DNA of 64,000 nt from Nocardia pseudobrasiliensis NBRC 108224 (GCF_001613105.1 NZ_BDBS01000003.1:62001-126000); one strand, 5' to 3'; shown: positions 1 through 8,928, counted from the first letter of the stretch. The notes: generated by a model not told the origin, from the letters alone. A program made the numbers and translations.

Positions 1-2
1 CG

Positions 3-59
3 ACCACCCGCTCCGATGAGCTGATCCAGGTCCTGCACGCGATGGGTATGGTGCGATGA
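3..59 (+). CDS. C-terminal end of an Mce-operon protein (partial)
   Basis: The window opens inside a reading frame whose last 18 codons end TGA at 57-59. The stop overlaps the start of the next Mce gene in an ATGA arrangement, so the two are translationally coupled in one operon. By position it should be the penultimate mce gene, usually the lipoprotein MceE, but too little is present to test this from sequence. Confidence 0.6.
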   Translation, partial: TTRSDELIQVLHAMGMVR

Positions 60-997
60 AGCTGTCCGGACCCGTATCCCTGGCCCTGCTGCTGGTCATG
101 ACGCTCGTCTGCGCCGCCTATCTGACCGTCGGTGTGCTGCATGTGGATCCGCGCCGGGAACTGACCAGGGTGACGGTTCTGGTCGGCTCCTCCGGCGGTC
201 TGATGCGGACTTCCCAGGTGGATCTGCGGGGCCTGCGCATCGGGGAGGTCGAGTCCATCGCGACCACCGCCGACGGATTGGCGATCCGGCTCGGTTGGGA
301 TGCGCGCTACCGGATTCCGGCCGACAGCGAGGTGCGCATCGCCAATCTGTCGGCGGCCGGGGAGCAGTTCCTCGACTTCCGTCCGCATTCGGCCGCGGGA
401 CCGTATCTGCGCGACGGCAGCGTGATTCCGGCCGCCCAGGTGCGCGTGGCCACCACCGTGAGCGAGGCGCTGGCCCGCATCGACGCGCTGAACAGCCGGA
501 TCGATCCGAATCAGGTCGCCGATCTGGCGGCGACGGTCTCGACGGGCGTCGCCGGCCGCGATGCCGAAATCCGCAATCTGACAGCGGCTCTGACGATGAC
601 CGGTCGGCTGCTGCGCGACCGGCGCGAACAGCTCACCCGGCTGTATCGCAACGCGCAGACCCTCGGGGACAACCTGAACGGTTACGGCCCGACCGTCGCG
701 AGCGGCGGCGGCGATATCGGCCGGGGCCTGCCGGAAGTCCTGCGGCTGATCGACGCCTTCCAGGGCTATTCCTATGCGGGCGAACGGATCTGGGACGACC
801 CGCTGGATCCGCTGGTGCACCGGATCGATCAATACCTGTCCGAGCTCGGACCCGATCTGGCCCATATCGCCACCGTGCTGAAACCGGCGACCACCGTGCT
901 CGAACCCGTTCGGGTGGACGCCGGTTCGATCGTCGATCTCCTCTCGGCGGCCTTCCCGGGCGGTCCGGCCCGGATCACGATCCAACCGCCTCGATAG
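56..997 (+). CDS. Mce family protein (last mce gene of the operon)
   Basis: A 313-residue cell-envelope protein. One N-terminal membrane segment (about residues 7-27) is followed by an MlaD/Mce domain (about 35-115), then a helical region (about 130-290) typical of Mce proteins. Mce proteins form hexameric tunnels that carry lipids or sterols across the envelope, powered by YrbE permeases and MceG; those partners lie outside the window. At 313 residues it is shorter than many terminal Mce proteins, which have a longer low-complexity tail. The start overlaps the preceding stop, and the gene for an Mce-associated protein follows after 13 bases. The family call is firm; MceF identity rests on position. 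Confidence 0.88.
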   Translation: MKLSGPVSLALLLVMTLVCAAYLTVGVLHVDPRRELTRVTVLVGSSGGLMRTSQVDLRGLRIGEVESIATTADGLAIRLGWDARYRIPADSEVRIANLSAAGEQFLDFRPHSAAGPYLRDGSVIPAAQVRVATTVSEALARIDALNSRIDPNQVADLAATVSTGVAGRDAEIRNLTAALTMTGRLLRDRREQLTRLYRNAQTLGDNLNGYGPTVASGGGDIGRGLPEVLRLIDAFQGYSYAGERIWDDPLDPLVHRIDQYLSELGPDLAHIATVLKPATTVLEPVRVDAGSIVDLLSAAFPGGPARITIQPPR

Positions 998-1010
998 ATC
1001 AGGAGTCGAG

Positions 1011-1565
1011 ATGTCCACCACCGAGATCACCGCCGAAGCCGAGACCACACCGCCGCCCACGCCGCGACGACGACCCTCGCGCGGCACGGCCCTGCTCGCC
1101 CTCGCCGTCGTCCTGCTCGCGCTCGCGGGCTTGTTCGCCTACCAATGGCACCGCAGCGCGGCCGATCTCAGCGCGCTGCGGGCACAGAACGGCGATCGCG
1201 AGCACGTCGCCGCGCTCGCCAAGGACTACACGCTGCGCTCGCTGACCTACGACTACCGCAATCTGCCCGGCTTCTTCGACGGCGTTCAGCGCGATACCTC
1301 CGATACGTTGCACAAGCGCTATTCCGATGTGCGCGAAACCCTTTCGACGATCATGACCCAGGCACAAGTGGTGGCGACCGGTCAGGTACTCGGCACCGCC
1401 GTCGAGCCGACCGGCCCGGATCAGTACGTGGTCACGGTTTTCGCCACCCAGCGCACCCAGAACGTGCAGCAGCCCGATCCGGCGACCGTACCGAATCTGC
1501 TGTCGGTCACCATCGCCCGCCACGACGGCGCCTGGCAGGTCACCGATTACGGGCCGAAGTCCTGA
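1011..1565 (+). CDS. Mce-associated membrane protein
   Basis: A 184-residue protein with a charged, Pro-rich cytoplasmic N-terminus, one membrane helix (about residues 26-46) and an external alpha/beta domain ending in a pattern like IARHDGAWQVTDYG, typical of Mas proteins encoded at the ends of mce operons. These small proteins are thought to stabilise the Mce complex. ATG at 1011 follows a GGAG sequence. The 3' end overlaps the convergent TetR gene by 19 bases, so there is no room for a conventional terminator between them. Confidence 0.85.
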   Translation: MSTTEITAEAETTPPPTPRRRPSRGTALLALAVVLLALAGLFAYQWHRSAADLSALRAQNGDREHVAALAKDYTLRSLTYDYRNLPGFFDGVQRDTSDTLHKRYSDVRETLSTIMTQAQVVATGQVLGTAVEPTGPDQYVVTVFATQRTQNVQQPDPATVPNLLSVTIARHDGAWQVTDYGPKS

Positions 1566-2254
1566 GGGCCGACCCGCTCGTCGAGGCGCAACGCGACCCC
1601 GCGCGCCGCGGCGACCGCCGAGAACGCACCCCAGACGAAGGTGGTCAGCTCGGTGACCAGCGCCTCCTGATCGATCGTGGGCGAGTTCAGCCAGCGCAGT
1701 ACCGCGAGCCCGACCGCGCCGAGCGTGCCGTCGACGACGTATTCGATATTGTCCCCGTCGCCGCCGCGCGAGCGCAGCAGCATCGAGAGCAGCGCCGCCC
1801 CCGAATCCGACAGTCCCCGACCGCCTTCCAGCAGCGTCATGGCGGAATGGCCCTCGCCGAACTGGGATCCGACCAGGAATCGGAACAGATTCGGATGTTC
1901 GGCGACCAGAGTCACATACGCCGTCAGCGCGGCGCGAATGGACTCCTCCACGGTGCCCGACATCGGGAACAACGGCACCATCCGCTCGATGAGCAGATCC
2001 TGCACCCGCTGCCGCACGGCCTCGAACAGCTGATCCTTATCGGCGAAGAACCGGTACAGCTTGGGGCGGGTGACCCCGGCGGCCTTGACGATATCGTCGA
2101 TCGACAGATCCGGACCCAGCTCATCGATCGCGCGCAGGGTCGATTCGACCACCTCCGCGCGCACCGCCGCGCGATGCTCGCGCCACCGATCGGCGCGGGC
2201 GTCTCCGGTCGGTTCCGGCATGAGCCTGTGCGCACCTGTCACCTTGGACGCCAT
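1547..2254 (-). CDS. TetR/AcrR family transcriptional regulator
   Basis: A 235-residue regulator. The N-terminal helix-turn-helix lies at about residues 30-78 (IDDIVKAAGVTRPKLYRFF) and an all-helical ligand-binding domain fills the rest. It is transcribed away from the acyl-CoA dehydrogenase gene, and a perfect 14-bp inverted repeat lies in the shared promoter region, the usual layout for a local autoregulated repressor. The ligand is unknown; a fatty-acyl-CoA or lipid is a reasonable guess from the neighbours. ATG at 2254 is the longest start; a second ATG at 2221 is possible because no strong ribosome site supports the first. Confidence 0.88.
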   Translation of the reverse strand: MASKVTGAHRLMPEPTGDARADRWREHRAAVRAEVVESTLRAIDELGPDLSIDDIVKAAGVTRPKLYRFFADKDQLFEAVRQRVQDLLIERMVPLFPMSGTVEESIRAALTAYVTLVAEHPNLFRFLVGSQFGEGHSAMTLLEGGRGLSDSGAALLSMLLRSRGGDGDNIEYVVDGTLGAVGLAVLRWLNSPTIDQEALVTELTTFVWGAFSAVAAARGVALRLDERVGPQDFGP

Positions 2255-2298
2255 TCGCCCGATGATACTTGCGGGTTGAATTGCGGCTCCAGCATTCC

Positions 2299-2349
2299 GC
2301 CAGTTCCTTCACTGTTGCATGATAATGCTACGTTGGTGAAGGAACTGGC
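2299..2349. promoter_or_regulatory. 14-bp inverted repeat, candidate TetR operator
   Basis: The arms at 2299-2312 and 2336-2349 are perfect reverse complements, separated by 23 bases, between the divergent TetR and acyl-CoA dehydrogenase genes. The right arm contains GTGAAGGAAC and is preceded by GATAAT at 2321-2326, a plausible -10 box. The same arm recurs before the MpaB-like gene at 4319-4340. The link to the adjacent TetR is inferred from layout. Confidence 0.6.
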
Positions 2350-2387
2350 CCGGCGCAGTGCCCGGCCTTCGATTCGAGGAGTTGTCG

Positions 2388-4289
2388 GTGACCGGCCTGT
2401 TCAACCCGAAGACCTGCGAGTTCGCCGAATTCGACGCCGAGACCCGGAGGCTGCTGCGCGCCACGGTCGACTTCTTCGAAGCCCACGGCAAGGCCTGGCT
2501 CAAGCAGCAGGACCGGGATCGGGTCTGGTACGCGGAGTTCCTCGACTTCGTCAAGCGCGAGCGCGTCTTCGCCACCTTCCTGACCCCCGCGGCCGAGGCC
2601 GCGGGCGATCCGGACAAACGCTGGGATACCGCGCGCATCGCCATGATGAGCAAGATCCTCGGCTTCTACGGGATGTCCTACTGGTACGTATGGCAGGTCA
2701 CCATCCTCGGCCTCGGCCCGATCTGGCAGAGCTCCAATACCGCGGCGCGCAAACGCGCTGCGGCACTGCTGGATTCGGGCGAGATATTCGCCTTCGGACT
2801 GTCCGAACAGGCCCACGGGGCCGATATCTACTCCACCGATATGGTGCTCACCCCCGGCGCGGACGACACCTTCACCGCCACCGGCGGCAAGTACTACATC
2901 GGCAATGGCAATGCGGCCGCCATGGTTTCGGTCTTCGGTCGCCGCGCCGACCGGCCGGTCATCGACAGCGCCGATTTCGATCGCCGCATGGACGACAGTG
3001 AATTCGACGGCTACCTGTTCTTCGCCGCCGACAGCCGCCACCGCGACTACCGGCTGCGCAAGAATGTCGTCGACTCCCAGATGTACGTCGCCGCCTTCGA
3101 TCTCGAGGATTATCCGGTCGCCCCCGAGGACATCCTGCACACCGGCCGCGCCGCCTTCGACGCGGCGATGAACACCGTCAATGTCGGCAAGTTCAATCTC
3201 GGCTTCGGCGCGATCGGCGCGTGCGAGCACATCTTCCACGAGGCGGTCGGCCACGCCGAGAACCGAATCCTGTTCGGCCACAATGTCACCGAATTCCCAC
3301 AGGTGCGCGCGCTGCTCGCCGACTCCTACGCGCGACTGGTCGCCATGCGGCTCTACAGCGAGCGCGCGATCGACTACATGCGTTCGGCGCACGAGAACGA
3401 CCGGCGGTACCTGCTTTTCAACGCCATCGAGAAGATGACCGTCACCCGGCAGGGCCAGCGAATCGTGGAGGCCCTCGCGGATGTGGTCGCCGCGCGCGGC
3501 TTCGAGAACGACATGTACTTTCCGATGGCGATGATCGGCCTGTTCGGGTTGCCGCGCCTGGAGGGCACGGTGCATGTGAACATGGCGCTGTCGCTGAAAT
3601 TCATGGCGGGCTACCTGTTTCATCCGGCCGACTCGGGCCTGGCGGCGCTGCGCTATCTGCCCGGCGCGGCCCCACAGCGCGCGGTACGCGCGGCCGCGGC
3701 GGGCCTCGGCAGCCGACGCCTGCGTCCGGCGCTGCGCGCGATTCCGCAGCTGCGCGCCGAATTCGACCGTGCCGCCTACGATTTCGTGCCGACCCGGCGC
3801 GACGCGGCCGACGACGAATTCCTGTTCCGCCAGGGCCCGACCAGCGGCCTGGGCCGAATCCGATTCGCCGACTGGCGGCCGATCTTCGACCGGTTCGCCC
3901 ACATTCCGAATGTGGCCGTCTTCGCCGATCAGGTCCGGGCGCTGCAAACGCTGCTGGTGACCGGTCCGCCGACCGAGGCGCAGCAGCGGGATGTGGATTT
4001 CCTGTTCGCCCTGGGCGAGCTGTTCACCCTGGTGCCCTATGCCCAGCTCATCCTCGAACAGGCCGAGCTCGAGGATGCCGAGACCTTCCTGCTGGATCAG
4101 ATCTTCGATCTGTTCGTCCGCGAATTCTCCGGGCACGCAACGACATTGCACGCCAAACCCGCGGCCACCCCGACCCAGCGGCGACGCGCGCTGGATCTGG
4201 TGCGCCGCCCGGTGGCCGATGCGACGCGGTTCGAACAGGTCGTGCGCCAGGTGCGCGATCAGGCGGGCCGTTACGCCATGAACCCCTGA
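2388..4289 (+). CDS. Acyl-CoA dehydrogenase/oxidase-like flavoprotein
   Basis: A 633-residue protein with the acyl-CoA dehydrogenase fold in about residues 30-420: helical N-terminal domain, a middle beta domain with the FGLSEQAHGADI and GGKYYIGNGN segments that contact FAD and substrate, and a C-terminal helical domain. The roughly 200 residues beyond the usual 380-420 resemble the longer oxidase-like members. It should oxidise an acyl-CoA thioester at the alpha-beta bond; the substrate is not readable. GTG at 2388 is preferred because GAGGAG lies 7 bases upstream; an in-frame GTG at 2358 lacks such a site. The gene is divergent from the TetR gene. Confidence 0.82.
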   Translation: MTGLFNPKTCEFAEFDAETRRLLRATVDFFEAHGKAWLKQQDRDRVWYAEFLDFVKRERVFATFLTPAAEAAGDPDKRWDTARIAMMSKILGFYGMSYWYVWQVTILGLGPIWQSSNTAARKRAAALLDSGEIFAFGLSEQAHGADIYSTDMVLTPGADDTFTATGGKYYIGNGNAAAMVSVFGRRADRPVIDSADFDRRMDDSEFDGYLFFAADSRHRDYRLRKNVVDSQMYVAAFDLEDYPVAPEDILHTGRAAFDAAMNTVNVGKFNLGFGAIGACEHIFHEAVGHAENRILFGHNVTEFPQVRALLADSYARLVAMRLYSERAIDYMRSAHENDRRYLLFNAIEKMTVTRQGQRIVEALADVVAARGFENDMYFPMAMIGLFGLPRLEGTVHVNMALSLKFMAGYLFHPADSGLAALRYLPGAAPQRAVRAAAAGLGSRRLRPALRAIPQLRAEFDRAAYDFVPTRRDAADDEFLFRQGPTSGLGRIRFADWRPIFDRFAHIPNVAVFADQVRALQTLLVTGPPTEAQQRDVDFLFALGELFTLVPYAQLILEQAELEDAETFLLDQIFDLFVREFSGHATTLHAKPAATPTQRRRALDLVRRPVADATRFEQVVRQVRDQAGRYAMNP

Positions 4290-4318
4290 ACAGACTGTCT
4301 GGTACGCACCGTCACAGA

Positions 4319-4340
4319 AATGCTACGCTGGTGAAGGAAC
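4319..4340 (+). promoter_or_regulatory. Second copy of the promoter element found at 2324-2345
   Basis: These 22 bases match 2324-2345 except for one C/T change and include the right arm of the inverted repeat before the dehydrogenase gene. The copy lies 34 bases before the preferred start of the MpaB-like gene. Here there is only a half-site, with no opposing arm. It suggests that the oxygenase gene has its own promoter under the same regulator rather than only read-through. Confidence 0.5.
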
Positions 4341-4374
4341 ACCGGTGGCAACCGTCGTGCAAAGGAGCACCGCG

Positions 4375-5340
4375 ATGACATCAGCAGCCTCGCGCCCGCA
4401 ATTCCAGGCGCCGGCCCGCAGAATCCGCGAGGTGGACTACGGGTTCTTCGGACCCGATTCCCCGACCTGGCAGATCTGGACCGCGCCCACGGCCCTGCTG
4501 GGTTTCCAGCGGTCGGTGGTGCTGGAACACTTCGATCCCGATCTCACCGCGGCGGTCGCCGATGTCGGGGGCATCTACTCCGATCCGCGCGGGCGACTCG
4601 ACCACACCTTCGCCTACTTCCTCATCGCCGCGGTGGCCGACAGCCGCATGGCGATCGAGGCCTCGGAGCATCTGATGAAGGTGCACGCCAAGGCGACCGG
4701 CATCGAGCCCATCACCGGAAAGCGTTACAGCGCCAACAATCCCGACTCCCAACTGTGGATCCACGTGACCGGCTGGCACAGCGTGCTCAAGTGCTACGAG
4801 ATGTACGGACCCGGACCGCTGAGCCCGGCCGAGGAGCAGCGGTACTGGGAGGAGTGCGTGATCGCCGCCGAACTGCAGACCTGTAAGCAGTCCGACGTGC
4901 CGCGCTCGCGGGCCGAGGTGCGCGAATACTTCGCCGAGGTGAAGCCCCGGCTGTGCAACTCCCCCCGCGCGCATCAGGGCATGCACTATCTGCTGCGCAC
5001 GCCGTGGGACAAGGGTCTGAAGCTCTGGACCGGCAGCCGCCTGATCGCCCCCGCGGTCATCGCGACGCTGCCGAAGTGGATGCGGGAGGTCGGCGGCTTC
5101 GATCAGCCCGCGATCGTCGACGCCGCGATGCGTCCGGCCGTGCGCGCGGCCGTCGCGACATTGAGCGGGGATCGGCTGAAGCAGGCCGTGCTGCGCTCGG
5201 CCATCGGCCCGATGACCGCCCGGCTCTACGCCGAACACGTCGAGGCGGGCGTGCCGGAGAATCCGGCGACGGTGACCCCGGCGCAGGCGCGCGAGCGCTA
5301 TGGCGCGGCCGCGCGCCGCGGTTCCTCGCTCACCGCCTGA
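4375..5340 (+). CDS. Oxygenase MpaB family protein (DUF2236)
   Basis: A 321-residue alpha-helical protein of the DUF2236/MpaB family, which includes the fungal mycophenolate oxygenase MpaB and the latex-clearing rubber oxygenase and is thought to bind a b-type haem. Family-like features are the FFGPDSPTWQIW opening, the conserved His/Arg-rich region around DPRGRLDHTFAY and the HVTGWHSVLKCYEMYG segment. There is no signal peptide. ATG at 4375 is chosen because AAAGGAG lies 7 bases before it; GTG at 4345 has no such site. It follows the acyl-CoA dehydrogenase and shares its upstream element, so a joint role in lipid or terpenoid oxidation is plausible. Its 3' end overlaps the convergent cyclase gene by 11 bases. 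Confidence 0.82.
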   Translation: MTSAASRPQFQAPARRIREVDYGFFGPDSPTWQIWTAPTALLGFQRSVVLEHFDPDLTAAVADVGGIYSDPRGRLDHTFAYFLIAAVADSRMAIEASEHLMKVHAKATGIEPITGKRYSANNPDSQLWIHVTGWHSVLKCYEMYGPGPLSPAEEQRYWEECVIAAELQTCKQSDVPRSRAEVREYFAEVKPRLCNSPRAHQGMHYLLRTPWDKGLKLWTGSRLIAPAVIATLPKWMREVGGFDQPAIVDAAMRPAVRAAVATLSGDRLKQAVLRSAIGPMTARLYAEHVEAGVPENPATVTPAQARERYGAAARRGSSLTA

Positions 5341-6415
5341 TCGGTACGAGATCCCCGGCCACCACCACGGCATTGCCGCCGCCGCGTTTGGCGGCGTACA
5401 TCGCGGTGTCGGACAGATGCAGCAGTTCGCAGCACGCGGGTTCGCATCCGTCCGACACCGCGATACCGACGCTCGCGGTCACGGTGACCGGCAGATCCGG
5501 CATGGTCTCGATCGCACCGCGCAACCGCTCCCCCACATTGTCGCCGCGGTCGCGCAGATGCCCGACGATCACGAACTCCTCACCGCCCGCGCGCACGACG
5601 AGGGCGTTCGGATCGGCCACCGAGCGCAGCCGCCGCGCGGTGCGGATCAGCACCTCGTCGCCGAAGGCGTGGCCGTAGGTGTCGTTGACGGCCTTGAAGC
5701 GGTCCAGGTCGACGGTCGCGATGTACATGCCGCCCCGGCGATTTCGCGGGAAGCGGGGTAGGTAGTAGTCCAGCCCACGCCGATTCATCAGCCCGGTCAG
5801 CGGATCGGACAGCGCGTCGCGGCGCAGGATCCAGTGACAGAATTGCACCAGCGGCAGGACGAAGCCGTCGACCACGAACGAGACCAGCACCACCACGATG
5901 CCCAGGCCGATATCCCCCGCGCCGTGGCCGTTCCCGCGCACCAGCATGATCGACAGCAGCACGATCGACAGCAGCGACCAGCCGACATGCAGTAGCAGAT
6001 AGCGCGGTCCGTGGAAGATCGTCACGTAGCCGCCGGTGGTCACCAGCAGCGCGCTACCCATCGCACCGAGCAGACGGTCCTGCACCAGAATATTGTTGGC
6101 GGTGATGGCGACATCGGCGAGCGCCACCCAGATCAGTGACTCGATCTCACTCGGCCAGGGCAGCAGCCACCACCGCAGCGTCCACAGCACGGCGACCGAG
6201 GCCACGATGCCCGCCTGTGTCAGGCCGATCGCGCCGGTCTGCCCCGATGGCGACAATGCGGCAACCACGGTGATCACCAGCATCACCAGGCCCGCACCCG
6301 CGAGCACTCTTTTCAGCGTGCCGAGCGCTTCGTGCGACCGCAGCGTGTCGACCAGCCAGTCGTAGTCGATCCGGTCGCGCCACCAGGTTCGGGCGATCGG
6401 GTGGCCGTCTTTCAT
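5330..6415 (-). CDS. Membrane-bound diguanylate cyclase (GGDEF domain)
   Basis: A 361-residue protein. Residues about 35-195 hold some six membrane helices, and the GGDEF domain spans about 200-355 with an intact GGEEF signature at 277-281 and the metal-binding VDLDRFKAVND segment. It should make cyclic di-GMP from two GTP. No RxxD inhibitory site is seen five residues before the signature, so product inhibition through that site is unlikely. No EAL or other output domain is present. ATG at 6415 follows a weak GAGGTG. The 3' end overlaps the MpaB-like gene. Confidence 0.9.
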   Translation of the reverse strand: MKDGHPIARTWWRDRIDYDWLVDTLRSHEALGTLKRVLAGAGLVMLVITVVAALSPSGQTGAIGLTQAGIVASVAVLWTLRWWLLPWPSEIESLIWVALADVAITANNILVQDRLLGAMGSALLVTTGGYVTIFHGPRYLLLHVGWSLLSIVLLSIMLVRGNGHGAGDIGLGIVVVLVSFVVDGFVLPLVQFCHWILRRDALSDPLTGLMNRRGLDYYLPRFPRNRRGGMYIATVDLDRFKAVNDTYGHAFGDEVLIRTARRLRSVADPNALVVRAGGEEFVIVGHLRDRGDNVGERLRGAIETMPDLPVTVTASVGIAVSDGCEPACCELLHLSDTAMYAAKRGGGNAVVVAGDLVPIRR

Positions 6416-6567
6416 CGAGTCACCACCTCACGCGACGGATGCCCGAGCGTAAGCCACGTCACTTCCATTTGGCAATACATCCGCTACCGAATGCCCACTC
6501 GAGCGGCGCTTTTAGCACGCGCGACCATCGCGCTGGTTTGCCATATCCAAGTCTTTACGGAATCATT

Positions 6568-6606
6568 ACGGGCGCAAGGTGAGTCGAACCGGAAGGAGGC
6601 GCCCGT
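6568..6606 (+). promoter_or_regulatory. Hairpin enclosing the ribosome site of a 21-codon ORF
   Basis: Positions 6568-6575 and 6599-6606 form a perfect 8-bp stem. The 23-base loop holds GGAAGGAG, and the GTG start at 6605 begins in the 3' arm. If it folds in RNA, the start would be masked. This lies in the 437-base gap before the CPA2 antiporter gene, in which no other feature was recognised. Confidence 0.35.
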
Positions 6607-6670
6607 GGCATACATGCGTTTCGCACATTCGTCGATGCCATACCTCTCTCCCTGGTCCCGCCGGGTATAG
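6605..6670 (+). CDS. Possible 21-residue leader peptide upstream of the antiporter
   Basis: A GTG-initiated frame of 21 codons ending TAG, preceded at 5-base spacing by GGAAGGAGG, one of the strongest ribosome sites in the window. The peptide (VAYMRFAHSSMPYLSPWSRR plus Val) has no recognised relative. It begins 248 bases before the antiporter gene on the same strand, and the start lies inside a hairpin, so a translated leader controlling the antiporter is conceivable. A chance frame cannot be excluded. Confidence 0.3.
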   Translation: MAYMRFAHSSMPYLSPWSRRV

Positions 6671-6852
6671 ATCGAGTTCCGTTCCGCCGCACCGCATTCG
6701 GTCGGCGGCGTCAGCCATTGCGGCATTCCCGAGGCGACGGGACAGATTCCGCTGCCCATCGAGATGCGCACGCGCACACGAACATTGGTTGTTGTTGGTA
6801 CGGCGGAGGGCCTCGATGCCGCCGCCACGATGTGACGGATGGCTGAGAACGA

Positions 6853-8040
6853 ATGGTTGCACACGAAACCGCGCTCGCGCTGATTCAGCTGGGCGCGGTA
6901 TTTTTCGGTCTGGGTTTACTGGGTCGACTGGCCGAGCGGGTGGGCATGTCGCCGATTCCGCTGTATCTCATCGGCGGGCTGGTGTTCGGACAGGGCGGGC
7001 TGATCCAGCTCGGCTATGTCGACGACTTCATCCACCTGGCCAGTGAGATCGGCGTGGTCCTGCTTCTGCTGCTGCTCGGATTGGAGTACAGCGCAAGCGA
7101 ATTGGTGAACGGCATGCGTAAGTCCTGGGCCGCCGGGGTGGTGGATCTCGTACTCAACGCGACGCCGGGCATCGTGGTGGCGCTGTGGCTGGGCTGGGGT
7201 ATGACCGGCGCGGTGGCGATGGCCGGGGTCACCTATATCTCCTCCTCGGGCATTGTCGCGAAGGTGCTCGGCGATCTCGGGCGCCTCGGCAACCGGGAGA
7301 CGCCGACGATCCTGTCGATCCTGGTGTTCGAGGATCTGGTGATGGCCGCGTATCTGCCCGTACTCACCGCGGTCCTGGCCGGGGTCGGCTTCCTCGCCGG
7401 GCTGAAGACCCTCGGCATCGCCCTGGCCGCGGTGACGATCGTGCTGGTGGTGGCGCTGCGCTACGGGCGGTATGTCTCGATGATCGTCGACAGCGAGGTG
7501 CGGGAGATCTTCCTGCTGAAGCTGCTCGGTGCGGCGCTGCTGGTCGCGGGAGTGGCCTCCTCCCTACAGGTTTCGGCCGCGGTCGGCGCGTTCCTGCTGG
7601 GTATCGCGATCTCCGACACCACCGCGCACAATGCCACCAAACTGCTCGAACCGCTGCGCGATCTGTTCGCCGCGTTGTTTTTCGTGCTGTTCGGACTGAG
7701 CACCGATCCGCGCAGTATTCCGCCCGTGCTGGGCTGGGCTATCGCCCTGGCGGTGGTGACCACGCTCGCCAAGCTGGCCACCGGTTGGTGGGCCGCCAAA
7801 CGCGCCGGGGCCTCCCGCTACGGGCGCGCTCGCACGGGCGCGGCGCTGGTCGCGCACGGCGAATTCTCCATCGTCATCGCGGGACTGGCCGTCGCCGCCG
7901 GAGCGGTCCCGGCCGAATTCGCGGCCCTGGCCACCACCTACGTGCTGCTGATGGCCGTACTCGGACCGATCGCCGCGCGCATTGTGGAACCGGTGCTGGG
8001 ACTGCTCGGCCGACGCCGCCTCACGGCCGCGCGGTCATGA
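6853..8040 (+). CDS. CPA2 (Kef-type) monovalent cation:proton antiporter
   Basis: A 395-residue inner-membrane protein with about 12 hydrophobic helices and no soluble C-terminal domain. Typical Na_H_exchanger features are GLVFGQGGL near residue 45, the LLLLLGLEYS segment and the conserved acidic helix around ILVFEDLVMAAYLPVL near 158-172. It should exchange K+ or Na+ for protons. The usual TrkA-C or KhtT regulatory subunit is neither fused nor encoded next door. Its end overlaps the convergent hydrolase gene by 6 bases. Confidence 0.88.
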   Translation: MVAHETALALIQLGAVFFGLGLLGRLAERVGMSPIPLYLIGGLVFGQGGLIQLGYVDDFIHLASEIGVVLLLLLLGLEYSASELVNGMRKSWAAGVVDLVLNATPGIVVALWLGWGMTGAVAMAGVTYISSSGIVAKVLGDLGRLGNRETPTILSILVFEDLVMAAYLPVLTAVLAGVGFLAGLKTLGIALAAVTIVLVVALRYGRYVSMIVDSEVREIFLLKLLGAALLVAGVASSLQVSAAVGAFLLGIAISDTTAHNATKLLEPLRDLFAALFFVLFGLSTDPRSIPPVLGWAIALAVVTTLAKLATGWWAAKRAGASRYGRARTGAALVAHGEFSIVIAGLAVAAGAVPAEFAALATTYVLLMAVLGPIAARIVEPVLGLLGRRRLTAARS

Positions 8041-8928
8041 CAACCGGGCGACGTGGTCGAGTATCGCGCTCTCGGCCGCGGCCCACGCCGAGGAATCCGG
8101 ATCGACGAACTCGGCGTGTCCGACGCCCGGCAGGATCCGCAGTTCGGCGGTATTGCGGGCCTGCGCGGCCGCGATGTAGCGGCGGCTCTGCTCGGCGGCG
8201 ACCACATGGTCGCGATCGCCGTGCACCGCGGTGATCGCGAGTCCGGACGGGAGATTGTCCATCGGCGAGGCGAACCGATAGCGATCGGGCACCTCCGCGG
8301 GCGGGCCGCCCAGCAGGCGCTGCACGAACAGATCGCGGCCGGCGGTCGCCGCGAGCGCGGGATCGAGCACCGCGGCCAGCACGGTGAGACTCCGGATCCG
8401 GATGCCGTCGACCGGACGTCCGGCCACCCAGGCCGCGAGCTGTCCGCCCGCGGAATGTCCGGCCAGATGAACTCGGCTCAGGTCCAGGCGATTTCCCGAA
8501 CGCCACTGCACCACGCCGCCCAGAGCGTGCACCGCGTCGCCGACATCGGTCAGCGTGGTCGGCCACCCGCCCGCGCCGTTCACCCGCCGATACTCCACAT
8601 TCCAGACCGCGATACCGTGTCCGACAAGCAGTTTCGCCTGCCGATCGAATTGGGACAGATCGCGGTTCTGTGACCAGCCGCCCCCGTGGACCAGCACGAC
8701 CACCGGATACGGACCCGTTCCGCTCGACGGCAGATACAGATCGCCGAAGGTGTCCGCGGCCTCGCGGTACTGGATGCGCACCGGCCGGCCCGCGGCGGAT
8801 CCGGTATCCACGGCCACGACCGCGGGCGATACGGGCTGCACCGCAATCGAACCTGCCGCGGCGATGGCAGCACCCAGCGCCAGGGCTACGGCGGCGCCGC
8901 GTAATCGGCCTCGGGTTCTACCGAACAC
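8035..8928 (-). CDS. Exported alpha/beta hydrolase (esterase/lipase type)
   Basis: A 297-residue protein with a positively charged start and a hydrophobic segment at about residues 10-28 that looks like a signal peptide or anchor. The fold shows the HGGGW oxyanion motif, the nucleophile elbow GHSAGG, the acid in VHGDRDHV and the catalytic His in PGVGHAEF: an intact triad of the hormone-sensitive-lipase-like group, also called BD-FAE-like. GTG at 8928 is supported by GGAGGTG upstream. The natural ester is unknown. Confidence 0.85.
   Translation of the reverse strand: MFGRTRGRLRGAAVALALGAAIAAAGSIAVQPVSPAVVAVDTGSAAGRPVRIQYREAADTFGDLYLPSSGTGPYPVVVLVHGGGWSQNRDLSQFDRQAKLLVGHGIAVWNVEYRRVNGAGGWPTTLTDVGDAVHALGGVVQWRSGNRLDLSRVHLAGHSAGGQLAAWVAGRPVDGIRIRSLTVLAAVLDPALAATAGRDLFVQRLLGGPPAEVPDRYRFASPMDNLPSGLAITAVHGDRDHVVAAEQSRRYIAAAQARNTAELRILPGVGHAEFVDPDSSAWAAAESAILDHVARLS

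Noticed and set aside
6484..6864. A 126-codon minus-strand frame in the gap before the antiporter
   Set aside because: Composition (Ser/Arg/Cys-rich) and lack of a ribosome site argue against a gene; only the short GTG frame on the plus strand was kept, at low confidence.
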